Positions 5,268-14,043 of a stretch of 14,068 nt of DNA are shown piece by piece (position 1 is the stretch's first letter; each line of letters starts with the position of its first letter). The stretch comes from SIG440 sp045645905 (GTDB taxonomy: Bacteria; Bacillota; Clostridia; Monoglobales; Monoglobaceae): NCBI GenBank assembly GCA_045645905.1, contig JAZRJT010000081.1, positions 1-14,068 on the forward strand. Reading direction: 5' to 3'. Under the pieces are notes generated by a model. That model saw nothing but the letters and a program-made list of their open reading frames with translations, made no database searches and was not told the DNA's origin. Position numbers and translations under genes: made by a program.

Positions 5268-8200
5268 ATGGATGGATTTCTGAAAATTTTAGAAAGCTTA
5301 GCTGATTTTGAAGAGATAACAGGGGGGCTGAAAAAATCACAGTCCCCTGTAAGCGTTATGGGTGTTTCCGACTCTGTAAGGGCACACCTTATTTTTTGTA
5401 CGGCTAAGGCTATGGGCAAAAAGGCTTTGGTTGTTGCACCCAATCAGGCAAAGGCAAAAGAAATTTATGAGGATTTAAAGTTCTTTTTTCAGGGCAAGGT
5501 ACTGTTCTTTCCCGAAAAGGATTTGGTGTTTTATGATATCGAGGCGGCGGCAAACGACATAAAAAAGCAACGTCTTGAGGTGCTTGACCGACTTTGCTGC
5601 GGCAATGATGAGCACTGCATTGTTACAACAATGTCGGCACTGATGAGTGCAACCGTACCAAAAGCATTATACACTGAAAAGGCGCTTGTTCTTTCGGTAG
5701 GTGACGAAATTGAACTTGATGACCTTTGCAACATAATGGTGGATTTCGGTTACAAGCGAGAGGATATGGTTGAAGGTCCCGGGCAGTTCAGTGTTCGTGG
5801 CGGCATATTTGACTTTTACCCATTTTGGAGTGATATGGCATTCCGCATTGAATTTTTTGACACGATGGTTGATTCTGTAAGGGAATTCCATGTTGAAACC
5901 CAGCGCACAGCATCGGGCGAGGGTATAGTTTCTGCCCGTATAACCCCTGCAAGTGAGCTTGTTGCAGGAAGTGACGTGCGTGCAAAATGTGCAAAAGCCC
6001 TTAACGATGAGGCGGCAAGGGTATGCAGAAAAAAGGAGCAGACAGAAGAAACCCTAAAGCTGATTGCAAGCCTTAAACGCGATGCTGAGAGAATTGATGC
6101 GGGGATAGTGTTTCCCTCAAGGGATAAATATATTCCATATCTGTATGACGAAAAAATACCCACCCTTTTGGATTATATAGGTAATGACTATCTGGTGTTT
6201 GCGGATGACCCTGCAGCAATTTCCGAGGCGGTAAAAATCGAAAAAAACAGGTTTGACGAAACTCTTAAGGATATGCTTGAACGTGGAATAATTCCCAAAA
6301 GCACAATGCAGTATACGGGCGATTATCTTGAACACATAAAGCTAATGTCACAGCTTGGAATGGTTAGTATGTCAGCACTTTCACATTCAAACCCCGATAT
6401 AAAACCAAAGAAACTGGTCAGCTTTACTGCTAAAAGCTTAAACAGCTTTGGCGGCAAGATGGAATTTTTCTACGATGCCCTGGATTTTTATAAAAAGAAC
6501 AAATACCGCACAGTAATACTTGCAGGCTCCGAACGCCGTGCCGAGAATCTTTATACACAACTTTGTGACGAAGAGATTTCTTGCACATTGGCAAAGAGCT
6601 TTGATGATATCCCTGAGGCGGGAAAGATTATTGTTACCCATGGCGGTTTGCGACGCGGCTTTGAGTATCCCCTTATCCAGACTGTTGTTATTAGCGATAA
6701 GGAAATTTTTGGCGAAAGCAAAAAGAAACGCAAAAAGGCAAGGGTGTCAAAGGAAAACCGAATTGACAGCTTTACTGATTTGCACGTGGGTGATTTTGTT
6801 GTTCATCAGAATCATGGTATTGGTCAGTATGTGGGGCTTGAGCGTCTTACTGTTGAAGGTGCACAAAAGGATTATTTAAAGCTTGTCTATAAGGGCGGTG
6901 ACAGTTTGTATGTCCCTGCCGACCAGCTTAATCTGATTTATAAGCATATCGGAAGGGAAGGCGGTCAGGTAAAACTCAGCAGTCTTGGCGGTCAGGAATG
7001 GAACAGAGCCAAGCAAAGGGTTAAAAACTCCTGTCAGGATATGGCAAAGGAGCTTGTGGAGTTGTATGCTCAGCGAGAGGCAATCCGTGGTATAGAATTT
7101 TCAAAGGATACCGAATGGCAGCGTGATTTTGAGGCGGCATTTCCATACGAAGAAACAGATGACCAGCTCAGGTGCATTGAAGAAGTAAAGCGGGATATGG
7201 AACGGTCAAGACCTATGGAACGTCTGCTTTGCGGTGATGTGGGCTATGGCAAAACCGAGGTTGCTATGCGTGCCGCGTTCAAGGCGGTAATGGACGGGTA
7301 TCAGGTGGCATATCTTGTACCCACAACAATCTTAGCAAATCAGCATTACAACAATTTCAGACAGAGAATGAAGGATTATCCTGTAAACATTGCCTGCCTT
7401 TCAAGATTCTGTACACCCAAACAACAAAAGGATATTGTAGCAAGACTTAAATCGGGCGAGGCGGATATAGTAATCGGAACCCACAAGATTTTACAAAAGT
7501 CGGTGGTTTTCAAAAAACTGGGACTTCTTATCATTGACGAAGAACAGCGTTTTGGTGTTGCACATAAAGAAAGAATTAAAGAAATGAAAAAAGAAATTGA
7601 CGTTTTAACACTTTCTGCAACGCCAATTCCAAGAACACTTCATATGTCAATGTCGGGAATTCGTGATATGAGTATTATTGCCGAGCCTCCGGGCGAAAGG
7701 TATCCCGTGGCGACATACGTAATGGAATATGACAAAGATGTAATCCGTGAGGCAATTTCAAAGGAAATCGGCAGGGGCGGTCAGGTATATTATCTGCACA
7801 ATCGTGTTCAGGGAATAGAAAAAACTGCTAAGGAAATCGAGGATATGCTACCGGATATAAGGGTGGCTGTAGCCCACGGACGGATGTCAGAGTCTGAGCT
7901 TGAAAAGATTATGATGGCAATGTCAGAGGGCGAAATTGATGTCTTAGTGTGTACAACTATAATTGAAACGGGGCTTGATATTGCAAATGTAAATACAATC
8001 ATTATGGAGGACGCCGACAGACTTGGTCTTGCACAGCTTTATCAACTAAGGGGCAGAGTTGGGCGTTCGAACAGGCTTGCCTATGCCTACCTCACCTATC
8101 ACCGTGACAAGGTACTTAATGAGGATGCACAAAAAAGACTTAAGGCTATCCGTGAATTTACCGAGTTCGGCTCGGGCTTCAAAATTGCTATGCGTGACCT

Positions 8201-8774
8201 TGAAATTCGCGGTACAGGCAATGTTGTGGGTGTTCAGCAAAGCGGACATATGGACAGCGTGGGCTATGATATGTATTGCAAGCTGCTTGCTCAGGCGGTA
8301 AGCGAAATGCAGGGTATACCAATTGAAGAGGAAATTGAAACATCGGTTGACTTTCCTGTCAGTGCATTTATTCCCGAGAGCTACATCAGGGCACACAGTC
8401 AAAGATTACTTGCATATAAAAAGATTGCGGCGATTGAAAGCGAAGAAGAGCTTGGTGATGTATACGACGAGCTTCTTGACAGATACGGTGATGTGCCTGT
8501 CACGGTGAACAATCTAATGATTATTTCACTTATAAGAAAGCTTGCATCGGATAGGCTGTTTACCGAGGTAAAGGGTGGCAGAAATAATCTTGTTTTGCAC
8601 TTTCTGCCGGATAATGCTCCCGACCTTTCGGAATTTGTAAACAGCGATTATCTGAAATCCGGCAAGGCGGTTATTAAAACCGGTAAAAAACCAAAGATTA
8701 TATATACCTTTAAGGAAAGTTTAAAAAATTCCGACTATCTTAATATGGTAAAAGAATTTATCGAAAATATATAG
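5268..8774 (+). CDS. mfd: Transcription-repair coupling factor
   Basis: A large ATP-driven DNA translocase (1168 residues, usual length) that removes RNA polymerase stalled at DNA damage and recruits UvrA for excision repair. Residues 1 to about 350 are the UvrB-like part, with only a degenerate phosphate loop near 30-37, as expected for Mfd. Residues 496-565 are the CarD-like RNA polymerase interaction domain (HVGDFVVHQNHGIGQYVGLE). The helicase motor follows: Walker A GDVGYGKTE (656-664), LSRF (711-714), DEEQ (757-760), SATPIPRTL (783-791), the TTIIETGLDI segment (896-905) and QLRGRVGR (926-933). A C-terminal TRCF domain spans about 1030-1130. AAGGTGAGG (5257-5265) supports the ATG. It follows pth by 30 bases with no terminator, so the two are likely cotranscribed. 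All catalytic motifs are intact. Confidence 0.97.
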   Translation: MDGFLKILESLADFEEITGGLKKSQSPVSVMGVSDSVRAHLIFCTAKAMGKKALVVAPNQAKAKEIYEDLKFFFQGKVLFFPEKDLVFYDIEAAANDIKKQRLEVLDRLCCGNDEHCIVTTMSALMSATVPKALYTEKALVLSVGDEIELDDLCNIMVDFGYKREDMVEGPGQFSVRGGIFDFYPFWSDMAFRIEFFDTMVDSVREFHVETQRTASGEGIVSARITPASELVAGSDVRAKCAKALNDEAARVCRKKEQTEETLKLIASLKRDAERIDAGIVFPSRDKYIPYLYDEKIPTLLDYIGNDYLVFADDPAAISEAVKIEKNRFDETLKDMLERGIIPKSTMQYTGDYLEHIKLMSQLGMVSMSALSHSNPDIKPKKLVSFTAKSLNSFGGKMEFFYDALDFYKKNKYRTVILAGSERRAENLYTQLCDEEISCTLAKSFDDIPEAGKIIVTHGGLRRGFEYPLIQTVVISDKEIFGESKKKRKKARVSKENRIDSFTDLHVGDFVVHQNHGIGQYVGLERLTVEGAQKDYLKLVYKGGDSLYVPADQLNLIYKHIGREGGQVKLSSLGGQEWNRAKQRVKNSCQDMAKELVELYAQREAIRGIEFSKDTEWQRDFEAAFPYEETDDQLRCIEEVKRDMERSRPMERLLCGDVGYGKTEVAMRAAFKAVMDGYQVAYLVPTTILANQHYNNFRQRMKDYPVNIACLSRFCTPKQQKDIVARLKSGEADIVIGTHKILQKSVVFKKLGLLIIDEEQRFGVAHKERIKEMKKEIDVLTLSATPIPRTLHMSMSGIRDMSIIAEPPGERYPVATYVMEYDKDVIREAISKEIGRGGQVYYLHNRVQGIEKTAKEIEDMLPDIRVAVAHGRMSESELEKIMMAMSEGEIDVLVCTTIIETGLDIANVNTIIMEDADRLGLAQLYQLRGRVGRSNRLAYAYLTYHRDKVLNEDAQKRLKAIREFTEFGSGFKIAMRDLEIRGTGNVVGVQQSGHMDSVGYDMYCKLLAQAVSEMQGIPIEEEIETSVDFPVSAFIPESYIRAHSQRLLAYKKIAAIESEEELGDVYDELLDRYGDVPVTVNNLMIISLIRKLASDRLFTEVKGGRNNLVLHFLPDNAPDLSEFVNSDYLKSGKAVIKTGKKPKIIYTFKESLKNSDYLNMVKEFIENI

Positions 8775-8800
8775 ACGATTTTTATAATTGGGTGTATAAT
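8772..8800 (+). promoter_or_regulatory. Probable sigma-A promoter for the foldase/cell-wall operon
   Basis: A perfect -10 hexamer TATAAT (8795-8800) lies 17 bases downstream of TAGACG (8772-8777), which matches four of six bases of TTGACA. The -35 box overlaps the mfd stop codon. The foldase start lies 33 bases past the -10 box, with its ribosome site GGAG (8822-8825) between. No terminator separates mfd from this promoter, so read-through is also possible. Confidence 0.5.
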
Positions 8801-8833
8801 TAAAGAAAATACAAACAGATTGGAGCGATTGTT

Positions 8834-10174
8834 ATGGAAAACAAAAACCTGAATGAAGAAATTACCGAAAAGGAAGAAATTGAAGAAACTGTGGTTGAAG
8901 AAGAAATTCTCGCAGCCGAACCTGAAACAGAAACTGATGATGACGTTATGGGTGACGAATGGCAGACAGAAACTGTTGAAACTGAAGAGGAAGAACCTTT
9001 AACCGAGGAGGAGCTTGCGGTAATTCCTGTGGCGAATAAGAAAAAGAAAAATATAATTATTGCGATTTGTGCAGCGGTGGCTGTAGTTGTTGCTTTGGCT
9101 GCATACTGGGTATGCAGAGTAGAGGGCATAGGTCAAAACACAATTGTATCAAATGTTTTGATGGAAAATACAGGCGTTGATGCAAAAGCTGACAACATTA
9201 AATACGAAAATCCCATTATGGCTGCAGTCAACAGCTTTACAGGTGAAAAAGATGCTGTTATGACAATAAGCGGTAAGGCTGTAGACGGCAATGTGTTTGA
9301 ATATGTTTCCAATGTGATGGCTGCAAACTGTGTTTATTCACTTGTTCAGACAGGTGCGCTGACAGATGTTTCGGCTATGGATTGGAACAAAAATGCATTC
9401 GAGACAAAAATGAATTATACCGAATATGCAAAGGGTCTGGCGACAGAAAGGCTTATACCTATATATGCACTTGTTGCTGAGGGTGAAAAGCACGGCATAA
9501 AGCTGACAGATGAAGAAAAAGCTGAACTCTCTAAACAGTTAGAGGAAATTAAAGCTCAGTATGGCGATAATTTTGAGACGGCTCTTAAACAAAACGGTTA
9601 TCCCAATGAGGCGGCTTTTGCTGAAATGCAGAGACTTCAAAAACTGAGCGAGAAAACAAGCATTGATATAGAATCAGATTTAAGTAAATATGTATCAAAC
9701 GACGAGCTTAAAAAAGCAGCCGGCGATTCTGAAAAGGTTACTGTTAAGCACATACTTATCGCCTTTGATGAGGAGGGCCTTGGTGACGTAACCGATGAAA
9801 AAAAGGCCGCTGCAAAGAAAGAAGCTGAAGAGGTCCTTAAAAAGCTAAATGAGGGCGGTGATTTTGATAAACTGATGGAAGAATACAATGACGACCCCGG
9901 TGCAACACCCGAGGGCTATACCTTTGCTGATGACGGCACAATGGTACAGCAGTTTACAGATGCATCATTTGCTCTTGAAATCGGCGAGACAAGCGGTTTG
10001 GTTGAAACCTCGTACGGTTATCACATCATTCAGAGGATGGAACGCAGCTTCAGTATTAATGATTATATGGAGTATCTTATGAAGACTGCGGATGTAAGAA
10101 TAAGAAAGGGCAACTATAAAAAGGCAACCATTACAGCAGATTTTGATGCAATGTTTGGCACTTCAGCCGAGTAA
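8834..10174 (+). CDS. Membrane-anchored parvulin-type peptidyl-prolyl isomerase (PrsA/SurA-like)
   Basis: A 446-residue extracytoplasmic foldase that likely helps secreted and wall proteins fold by isomerising proline bonds. Residues 1-67 are a very acidic tail (28 D or E in the first 60 residues). A KKKK cluster (69-72) and one hydrophobic helix (about 73-94) follow, giving an inside-to-outside anchor. No lipobox is present, unlike Bacillus PrsA. Residues 190-290 form a helical chaperone-like region of the SurA N-terminal type. Residues 302-402 are the parvulin domain: VTVKHILIAF with H306, DPGATPEGYTF (354-364), and FTDASFALEIGETSGLV leading to GYHIIQR with H397. GGAG-type spacing (GGAG 8822-8825, eight bases) supports the ATG. 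It follows mfd and precedes the wall cassette by about 30 bases, with no terminator between. The domain call is strong; a specific name such as prsA is not warranted. Confidence 0.88.
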   Translation: MENKNLNEEITEKEEIEETVVEEEILAAEPETETDDDVMGDEWQTETVETEEEEPLTEEELAVIPVANKKKKNIIIAICAAVAVVVALAAYWVCRVEGIGQNTIVSNVLMENTGVDAKADNIKYENPIMAAVNSFTGEKDAVMTISGKAVDGNVFEYVSNVMAANCVYSLVQTGALTDVSAMDWNKNAFETKMNYTEYAKGLATERLIPIYALVAEGEKHGIKLTDEEKAELSKQLEEIKAQYGDNFETALKQNGYPNEAAFAEMQRLQKLSEKTSIDIESDLSKYVSNDELKKAAGDSEKVTVKHILIAFDEEGLGDVTDEKKAAAKKEAEEVLKKLNEGGDFDKLMEEYNDDPGATPEGYTFADDGTMVQQFTDASFALEIGETSGLVETSYGYHIIQRMERSFSINDYMEYLMKTADVRIRKGNYKKATITADFDAMFGTSAE

Positions 10175-10206
10175 AAAAGGAGATACAGAAGAAAAGGGTG
10201 AGGCTT

Positions 10207-10695
10207 ATGTCTGTTTATTCAATGATATCTTCACTGCTTAGCTATGTTTTCACAACAATAATATATCTGTTTATTTTCAGTGTTATTGCACTTATCTATA
10301 TGGATATAAAAAAGATGGGCAAAAAGGAACGTGCAAAAAATGCCTCTTCTGAAAAAGAAGAAGCACCTGCTTTGCGAAGCATCTATGCTGTTCTTAAAAC
10401 TGTTAAAAACAGATATGCGGCAGAGGCAAAGATGAAGGCGGCATACCGCATAGACGGTAAAGGCGTGATTGTTGGCAGAGGTAAGGAATGTGATATCACT
10501 GTCAACCATATGTTTTTGTCGACCGAACACTTTCAAGTGTGGTATGATGATGGTGTTTGGTATATCGGCGATATGGGCAGCAAAAACGGCACATATCTCA
10601 ACGGCTCAAAGCTGAAAAAGGTTAAACCGATTGAAAACGGTGACGAAATTTCATTCGGCGAAATCAGATTTATATTTGAGGAGGGGCAGGCGTGA
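10207..10695 (+). CDS. Membrane-anchored FHA-domain protein (FhaB-like)
   Basis: A 162-residue protein with one N-terminal membrane helix (about 10-32), a charged linker, and a C-terminal cytoplasmic FHA domain (about 80-158) that should bind phosphothreonine. The pocket residues are visible: G90 R91 G92, S105 and H108 in LSTEHF, and N127 in GSKNGTYLNG (124-133). Size and layout match mycobacterial FhaB (FipA), which is encoded beside rodA and pbpA. The start is placed at ATG 10207 because AGGGTG (10195-10200) sits six bases before it. GTG 10198 would add three residues but overlaps that site and lies 15 bases from the other candidate, AAGGAG (10177-10182). The stop overlaps the next gene start (GTGA at 10692-10695), so translation is probably coupled to the SEDS protein. 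The FHA call is firm; partner and kinase are unknown. Confidence 0.87.
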   Translation: MSVYSMISSLLSYVFTTIIYLFIFSVIALIYMDIKKMGKKERAKNASSEKEEAPALRSIYAVLKTVKNRYAAEAKMKAAYRIDGKGVIVGRGKECDITVNHMFLSTEHFQVWYDDGVWYIGDMGSKNGTYLNGSKLKKVKPIENGDEISFGEIRFIFEEGQA

Positions 10696-11930
10696 GTAAG
10701 GCAAATTACAGACTCCCTGCCTACCTTCTTGTTGTAATGAACGTGCTGGGGTTTTTGCTTTTATATATGGTAAACGATTATCAGCTCAACATACTTTATG
10801 TTGGGCTTGGTTTACTTTGTCTGTTTGTTCTTATGTATTCAATTTTGGTTATCTGCCGAATGGGAGATAAGTTTCTTATGCTGATTGCGTCTATGCTTAT
10901 GACTATGGGTGTTTTGATGCTGTGCCGACTCGATATTGTTATGGGTGCACGGCAGATTGTGTGGATAGGTATAGGCGGAATTGTGTTTTTTGCCGCATAT
11001 TGTATATACTATAATGTACGCATCTGGCATAAAATGTGGTTTTTATATGCCGCAGGGGGAGTTGCTCTTTTTGTTATAACGCTATGCTTTGGTAAAACAG
11101 TCAATGGCTCTCGCAACTGGATTGACATAGGTCCGATAGCATTCCAGCCTTCCGAAATTATAAAAATTCTTTATGTGATGTTCCTTTCGTGTCATTATTC
11201 AGAAAGCTGGAGCAAGCCTTTTTTAAAAATTCAACCTGTATATATGACGGGTATAATTACTTATACTTATATTTTATTCCTTGTTCTGCAACGCGACTGG
11301 GGAACAATTTTAGTTGTCTTTTTAATATTTATATTTATGATATATGTGTACGAAAAAAACAGATGTTTTTTGTGGGCAAATGTTGCTGCTGCGTCGGTCG
11401 TCGGGCTTTTGGGCTATAAGTTTTTGTATCACATTCAGGTGCGCGTGGGTGTGTGGCTTGACCCGTGGGAAGACGTTTCAAACAAGGGCTACCAGATAGC
11501 ACAGTCACTTTTTGCAATTGCCTCGGGCGGATATTTCGGCAGAGGTCTTGGCAACGGCTCGCCATATTATATCCCTGAGGTTCATACCGACTTTATTTTT
11601 TCGGCAATCTGCGAGGAAATGGGCGTGTTTGGCGGTGCGGCAATTATTATTCTGTTTTTCTTGTTGTCATACAGATGTTTTAAAATAACTCTCAATACCG
11701 AAAATCCATATAACAAAGCGGTTGGCTTGGGGCTTACCCTTATGTTTGCCTTGCAGACATTTATAATCATCGGCGGTGTAACAAAGTTTATTCCACTGAC
11801 GGGTATAACGGTTCCTTTTGTCAGCTATGGCGGAACATCCATTGTTGTCAGCTTTGCATCACTTGGAATAATGCAGGCGATTTCTGCCGTTGAGGACAGA
11901 AAGGAGGCGCGGATGAATGAATGTGAATAA
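10692..11930 (+). CDS. SEDS-family peptidoglycan glycosyltransferase (FtsW/RodA/SpoVE)
   Basis: A 412-residue polytopic membrane protein with about ten hydrophobic segments, belonging to the SEDS family that polymerises lipid II into glycan strands together with a class B PBP. Diagnostic stretches are GSRNWIDIGPIAFQPSEIIK (139-158), RDWGT (201-205), VWLDPWED (254-261) followed by GYQIAQSLFAIASGG (266-280), GRGLGNG (283-289), PEVHTDFIFSAICEEMG (295-311) and the C-terminal PFVSYGGTS (375-383). The large loop with D257 is where I expect the catalytic aspartate by comparison with RodA, but the exact residue is recalled rather than aligned. The GTG start overlaps the FHA stop by four bases and has GAGGAGGGG (10678-10686) five bases upstream. 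Its last 14 bases overlap the PBP gene. Whether it serves division, elongation or sporulation cannot be told from sequence; the FHA and PbpA neighbours resemble the mycobacterial rodA context. Confidence 0.92.
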   Translation: MSKANYRLPAYLLVVMNVLGFLLLYMVNDYQLNILYVGLGLLCLFVLMYSILVICRMGDKFLMLIASMLMTMGVLMLCRLDIVMGARQIVWIGIGGIVFFAAYCIYYNVRIWHKMWFLYAAGGVALFVITLCFGKTVNGSRNWIDIGPIAFQPSEIIKILYVMFLSCHYSESWSKPFLKIQPVYMTGIITYTYILFLVLQRDWGTILVVFLIFIFMIYVYEKNRCFLWANVAAASVVGLLGYKFLYHIQVRVGVWLDPWEDVSNKGYQIAQSLFAIASGGYFGRGLGNGSPYYIPEVHTDFIFSAICEEMGVFGGAAIIILFFLLSYRCFKITLNTENPYNKAVGLGLTLMFALQTFIIIGGVTKFIPLTGITVPFVSYGGTSIVVSFASLGIMQAISAVEDRKEARMNECE

Positions 11931-13302
11931 AAAAATCATTCGTGTTTTGATTGTTATTTCGGCTTTGTTTCTGGCACTTCTGACATATCTTTTGTATTTT
12001 AATCTGTTTCAGGCGGATACTGTTTCGACAAATCCGTATAACCGACGTCAGTGGGACGATGAAAGATATGTTACACGCGGCACAATCTATGATAAATGCG
12101 GTCTTGTTCTGGCAGAAACCGTTGAGAATGGTGACAGCATAAAGCGTGTATATCCCCAAGGAAGGCTATATAGCCACGTTATCGGGTATTGCTCTCAGGT
12201 CTACGGAAAGAGCCTGCTTGAGCGTGAGTACGACAGCGAGCTTCTTGGCAAGGGCGACCTTGACCTTTTTCAAGGTGACAAGAAAAAGGGCTTTGACCTT
12301 AATCTGACGATTGATAATTCTGTTCAGAAATATGCCTATGAGCAAATGAAAGGAAATCGGGGAGCAATTGTTGCAATGAATCCCAAAACAGGTGCAGTTA
12401 TTGCAATGGTCAGTCTTCCTGATTTTGACCCGGATGCCGTGACTCTTGAAAAACAATGGAACACCATTGTAGAGGACGAGAACTCGCCCCTTATTGCAAG
12501 GGCGGTTCAGGGGCTTTATCCTCCCGGCTCGACATATAAGATTGTGACAGCGGTGGCAGCATTTGAAAATGGAATGAAGGAGCGTATATTTGAGGACACA
12601 GGCGGCTTTACTGCAGGAGATTTAAAGGTTGAAAATTACAACAACAAAGAATATGGTGAAATCAGTTTAGAACGTGCGTTTCAAGTGTCAAGCAATCAGG
12701 TGTTCTGTACGGTAGGGTATGAGCTTGGCAGTGAAAAGATTACCGGGATTGCAGAGCGTTTTGGTATAAATTCATCACTGGGATTTGATATACCGACAGA
12801 AACCAGCCGCATAGAATATAAAAAGATGACCAAAGAGGACAGTGCTCTTGTGAGTATCGGACAGGGTCAGCTTCTTACAACGCCCATACAGATGGCAATG
12901 ATTTGTTCGGCTGTGGCAAACAATGGGCAAATGGTAAAGCCGTATGTGGTTGAAAGCGTTACAAAAAACAATATTACAGTAAGCAAAACGGCAACAAAGG
13001 TAACAGGGCAACCCATATCGATGGATTGTGCAAAATATATTCAGCAGCTTATGGTAGATGCTGTAAAGAGCGGAACAGGCACCCGCGCCCAAATCAGCGG
13101 TATCACAGTTGCGGGCAAAACGGGGACAGCCGAGGATGAAACTGCATCAGACCATGCCTGGTTTGTCGGTTATGCTCCGGCAGAAGACCCGCAGATTGCA
13201 ATTGCAGTGGTTTTGGAAAATGACGGCAGAAGTGGCGGCGATGCGGCAGCACCCATTGCGGGTAGGGTGATGAATAAGTATCTTGCAAAACAGGTAAAGT
13301 AA
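11917..13302 (+). CDS. Class B penicillin-binding protein (PbpA-like transpeptidase)
   Basis: A 461-residue DD-transpeptidase that crosslinks peptidoglycan outside the membrane, probably as partner of the SEDS protein encoded just before it. Residues 7-29 are a single membrane anchor. The class B box RGTIYDKCGLVLAE (54-67) opens a short pedestal domain. The transpeptidase domain has all three active-site motifs: S205-T-Y-K208 with the acylated serine in PPGSTYK, S258-S-N260, and K401-T-G-T404. The short N-terminal module and total length resemble mycobacterial PbpA (about 490 residues) rather than the longer PBP2 or FtsI forms, and no PASTA domain follows. The ATG has AAGGAGG (11901-11907) nine bases upstream and lies inside the end of the SEDS gene, so the two are likely coupled. 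truA begins at the base after its stop. The enzyme should be a beta-lactam target. Confidence 0.93.
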   Translation: MNVNKKIIRVLIVISALFLALLTYLLYFNLFQADTVSTNPYNRRQWDDERYVTRGTIYDKCGLVLAETVENGDSIKRVYPQGRLYSHVIGYCSQVYGKSLLEREYDSELLGKGDLDLFQGDKKKGFDLNLTIDNSVQKYAYEQMKGNRGAIVAMNPKTGAVIAMVSLPDFDPDAVTLEKQWNTIVEDENSPLIARAVQGLYPPGSTYKIVTAVAAFENGMKERIFEDTGGFTAGDLKVENYNNKEYGEISLERAFQVSSNQVFCTVGYELGSEKITGIAERFGINSSLGFDIPTETSRIEYKKMTKEDSALVSIGQGQLLTTPIQMAMICSAVANNGQMVKPYVVESVTKNNITVSKTATKVTGQPISMDCAKYIQQLMVDAVKSGTGTRAQISGITVAGKTGTAEDETASDHAWFVGYAPAEDPQIAIAVVLENDGRSGGDAAAPIAGRVMNKYLAKQVK

Positions 13303-14043
13303 ATGAAAAATTATAAAATTACAGTTCAATATGACGGCACAAGGTATAACGGCTGGCAAAGACAGGGCAATACCCCAAATACCATTCAGGGTAAAATTGA
13401 GGATATCTTAGAGAAAATGACGGGGCATAAGGTTGAAATTCACGGTTCGGGCAGGACAGACAAGGGTGTTCACGCTAAAGGTCAGGTTGCAAGCTTTAAA
13501 ATCAACACTGAGATTAGTGATGATGAAATTCTGGAATATCTCAACAGATATCTTCCTGCTGATATTGCGGTGACAGAGTTAAGCCGGGCAGACGAACGTT
13601 TTCACGCAAGACTGAATGTAAAACGTAAAACCTATCTTTATCGCATACACAATAGTGTTATTCCTGATGTGTTTGAACATAGATTTATGTATACGGTGAC
13701 TGAAACCTTAGATGTTGAGGCGATGCAGTCTGCAGCAAAGGAATTTTTGGGCGAACACGATTTTGAGGGTTTTTCCTCGGTTAAAAGATTTAAAAAATCA
13801 ACAGTACGAACAATATACAGCGTTGGTGTTCAGCGGTTTGGGGATGATGTTGTCTTTGCGGTTACAGGAGATGGATTTCTGTACAATATGGTTCGCATTA
13901 TGGCAGGAACACTTTTAGAGGTGGGCACAGGCAGACGCGGTGCAGATACAATAGCTAAAGTTTTTGAAACAAAAAATCGTGAGCTTGCAGGTGAAACCCT
14001 TCCGGGCAAGGGGCTGACGCTTTTGTCGGTTGAATATGAATAG
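13303..14043 (+). CDS. truA: tRNA pseudouridine(38-40) synthase
   Basis: A cytoplasmic enzyme that converts uridines at positions 38-40 in the anticodon arm of many tRNAs to pseudouridine. The 246-residue length is normal. The N-terminus YKITVQYDGTRYNGWQRQ (4-21) is characteristic. The catalytic aspartate is D53 in GSGRTDKGVHAKGQ. RFHARL (99-104), RKTYLYRI (108-115), FEGFSS (154-159) and GDGFLYNMVRIMAGTLLEVG (189-208) complete the family pattern. The ATG follows the PBP stop with no gap, and a weak AGGT (13292-13295) within the PBP gene lies seven bases before it, so translation probably depends partly on ribosomes finishing the PBP. Nothing suggests a functional link with the wall genes beyond shared transcription. 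No terminator is visible in the 25 bases left after the stop. Confidence 0.97.
   Translation: MKNYKITVQYDGTRYNGWQRQGNTPNTIQGKIEDILEKMTGHKVEIHGSGRTDKGVHAKGQVASFKINTEISDDEILEYLNRYLPADIAVTELSRADERFHARLNVKRKTYLYRIHNSVIPDVFEHRFMYTVTETLDVEAMQSAAKEFLGEHDFEGFSSVKRFKKSTVRTIYSVGVQRFGDDVVFAVTGDGFLYNMVRIMAGTLLEVGTGRRGADTIAKVFETKNRELAGETLPGKGLTLLSVEYE

Noticed and set aside
9110..9120. Cysteine 94 after the foldase membrane helix as a lipoprotein cleavage site
   Set aside because: The preceding residues (A-Y-W-V) do not fit a lipobox, and the helix lies too far from the N-terminus, behind a long acidic tail.
8800..9129. Minus-strand open frame rich in serine opposite the foldase start
   Set aside because: The serine runs are the antisense reading of the glutamate-rich tail (GAA/GAG codons); it is a mirror of the real gene.
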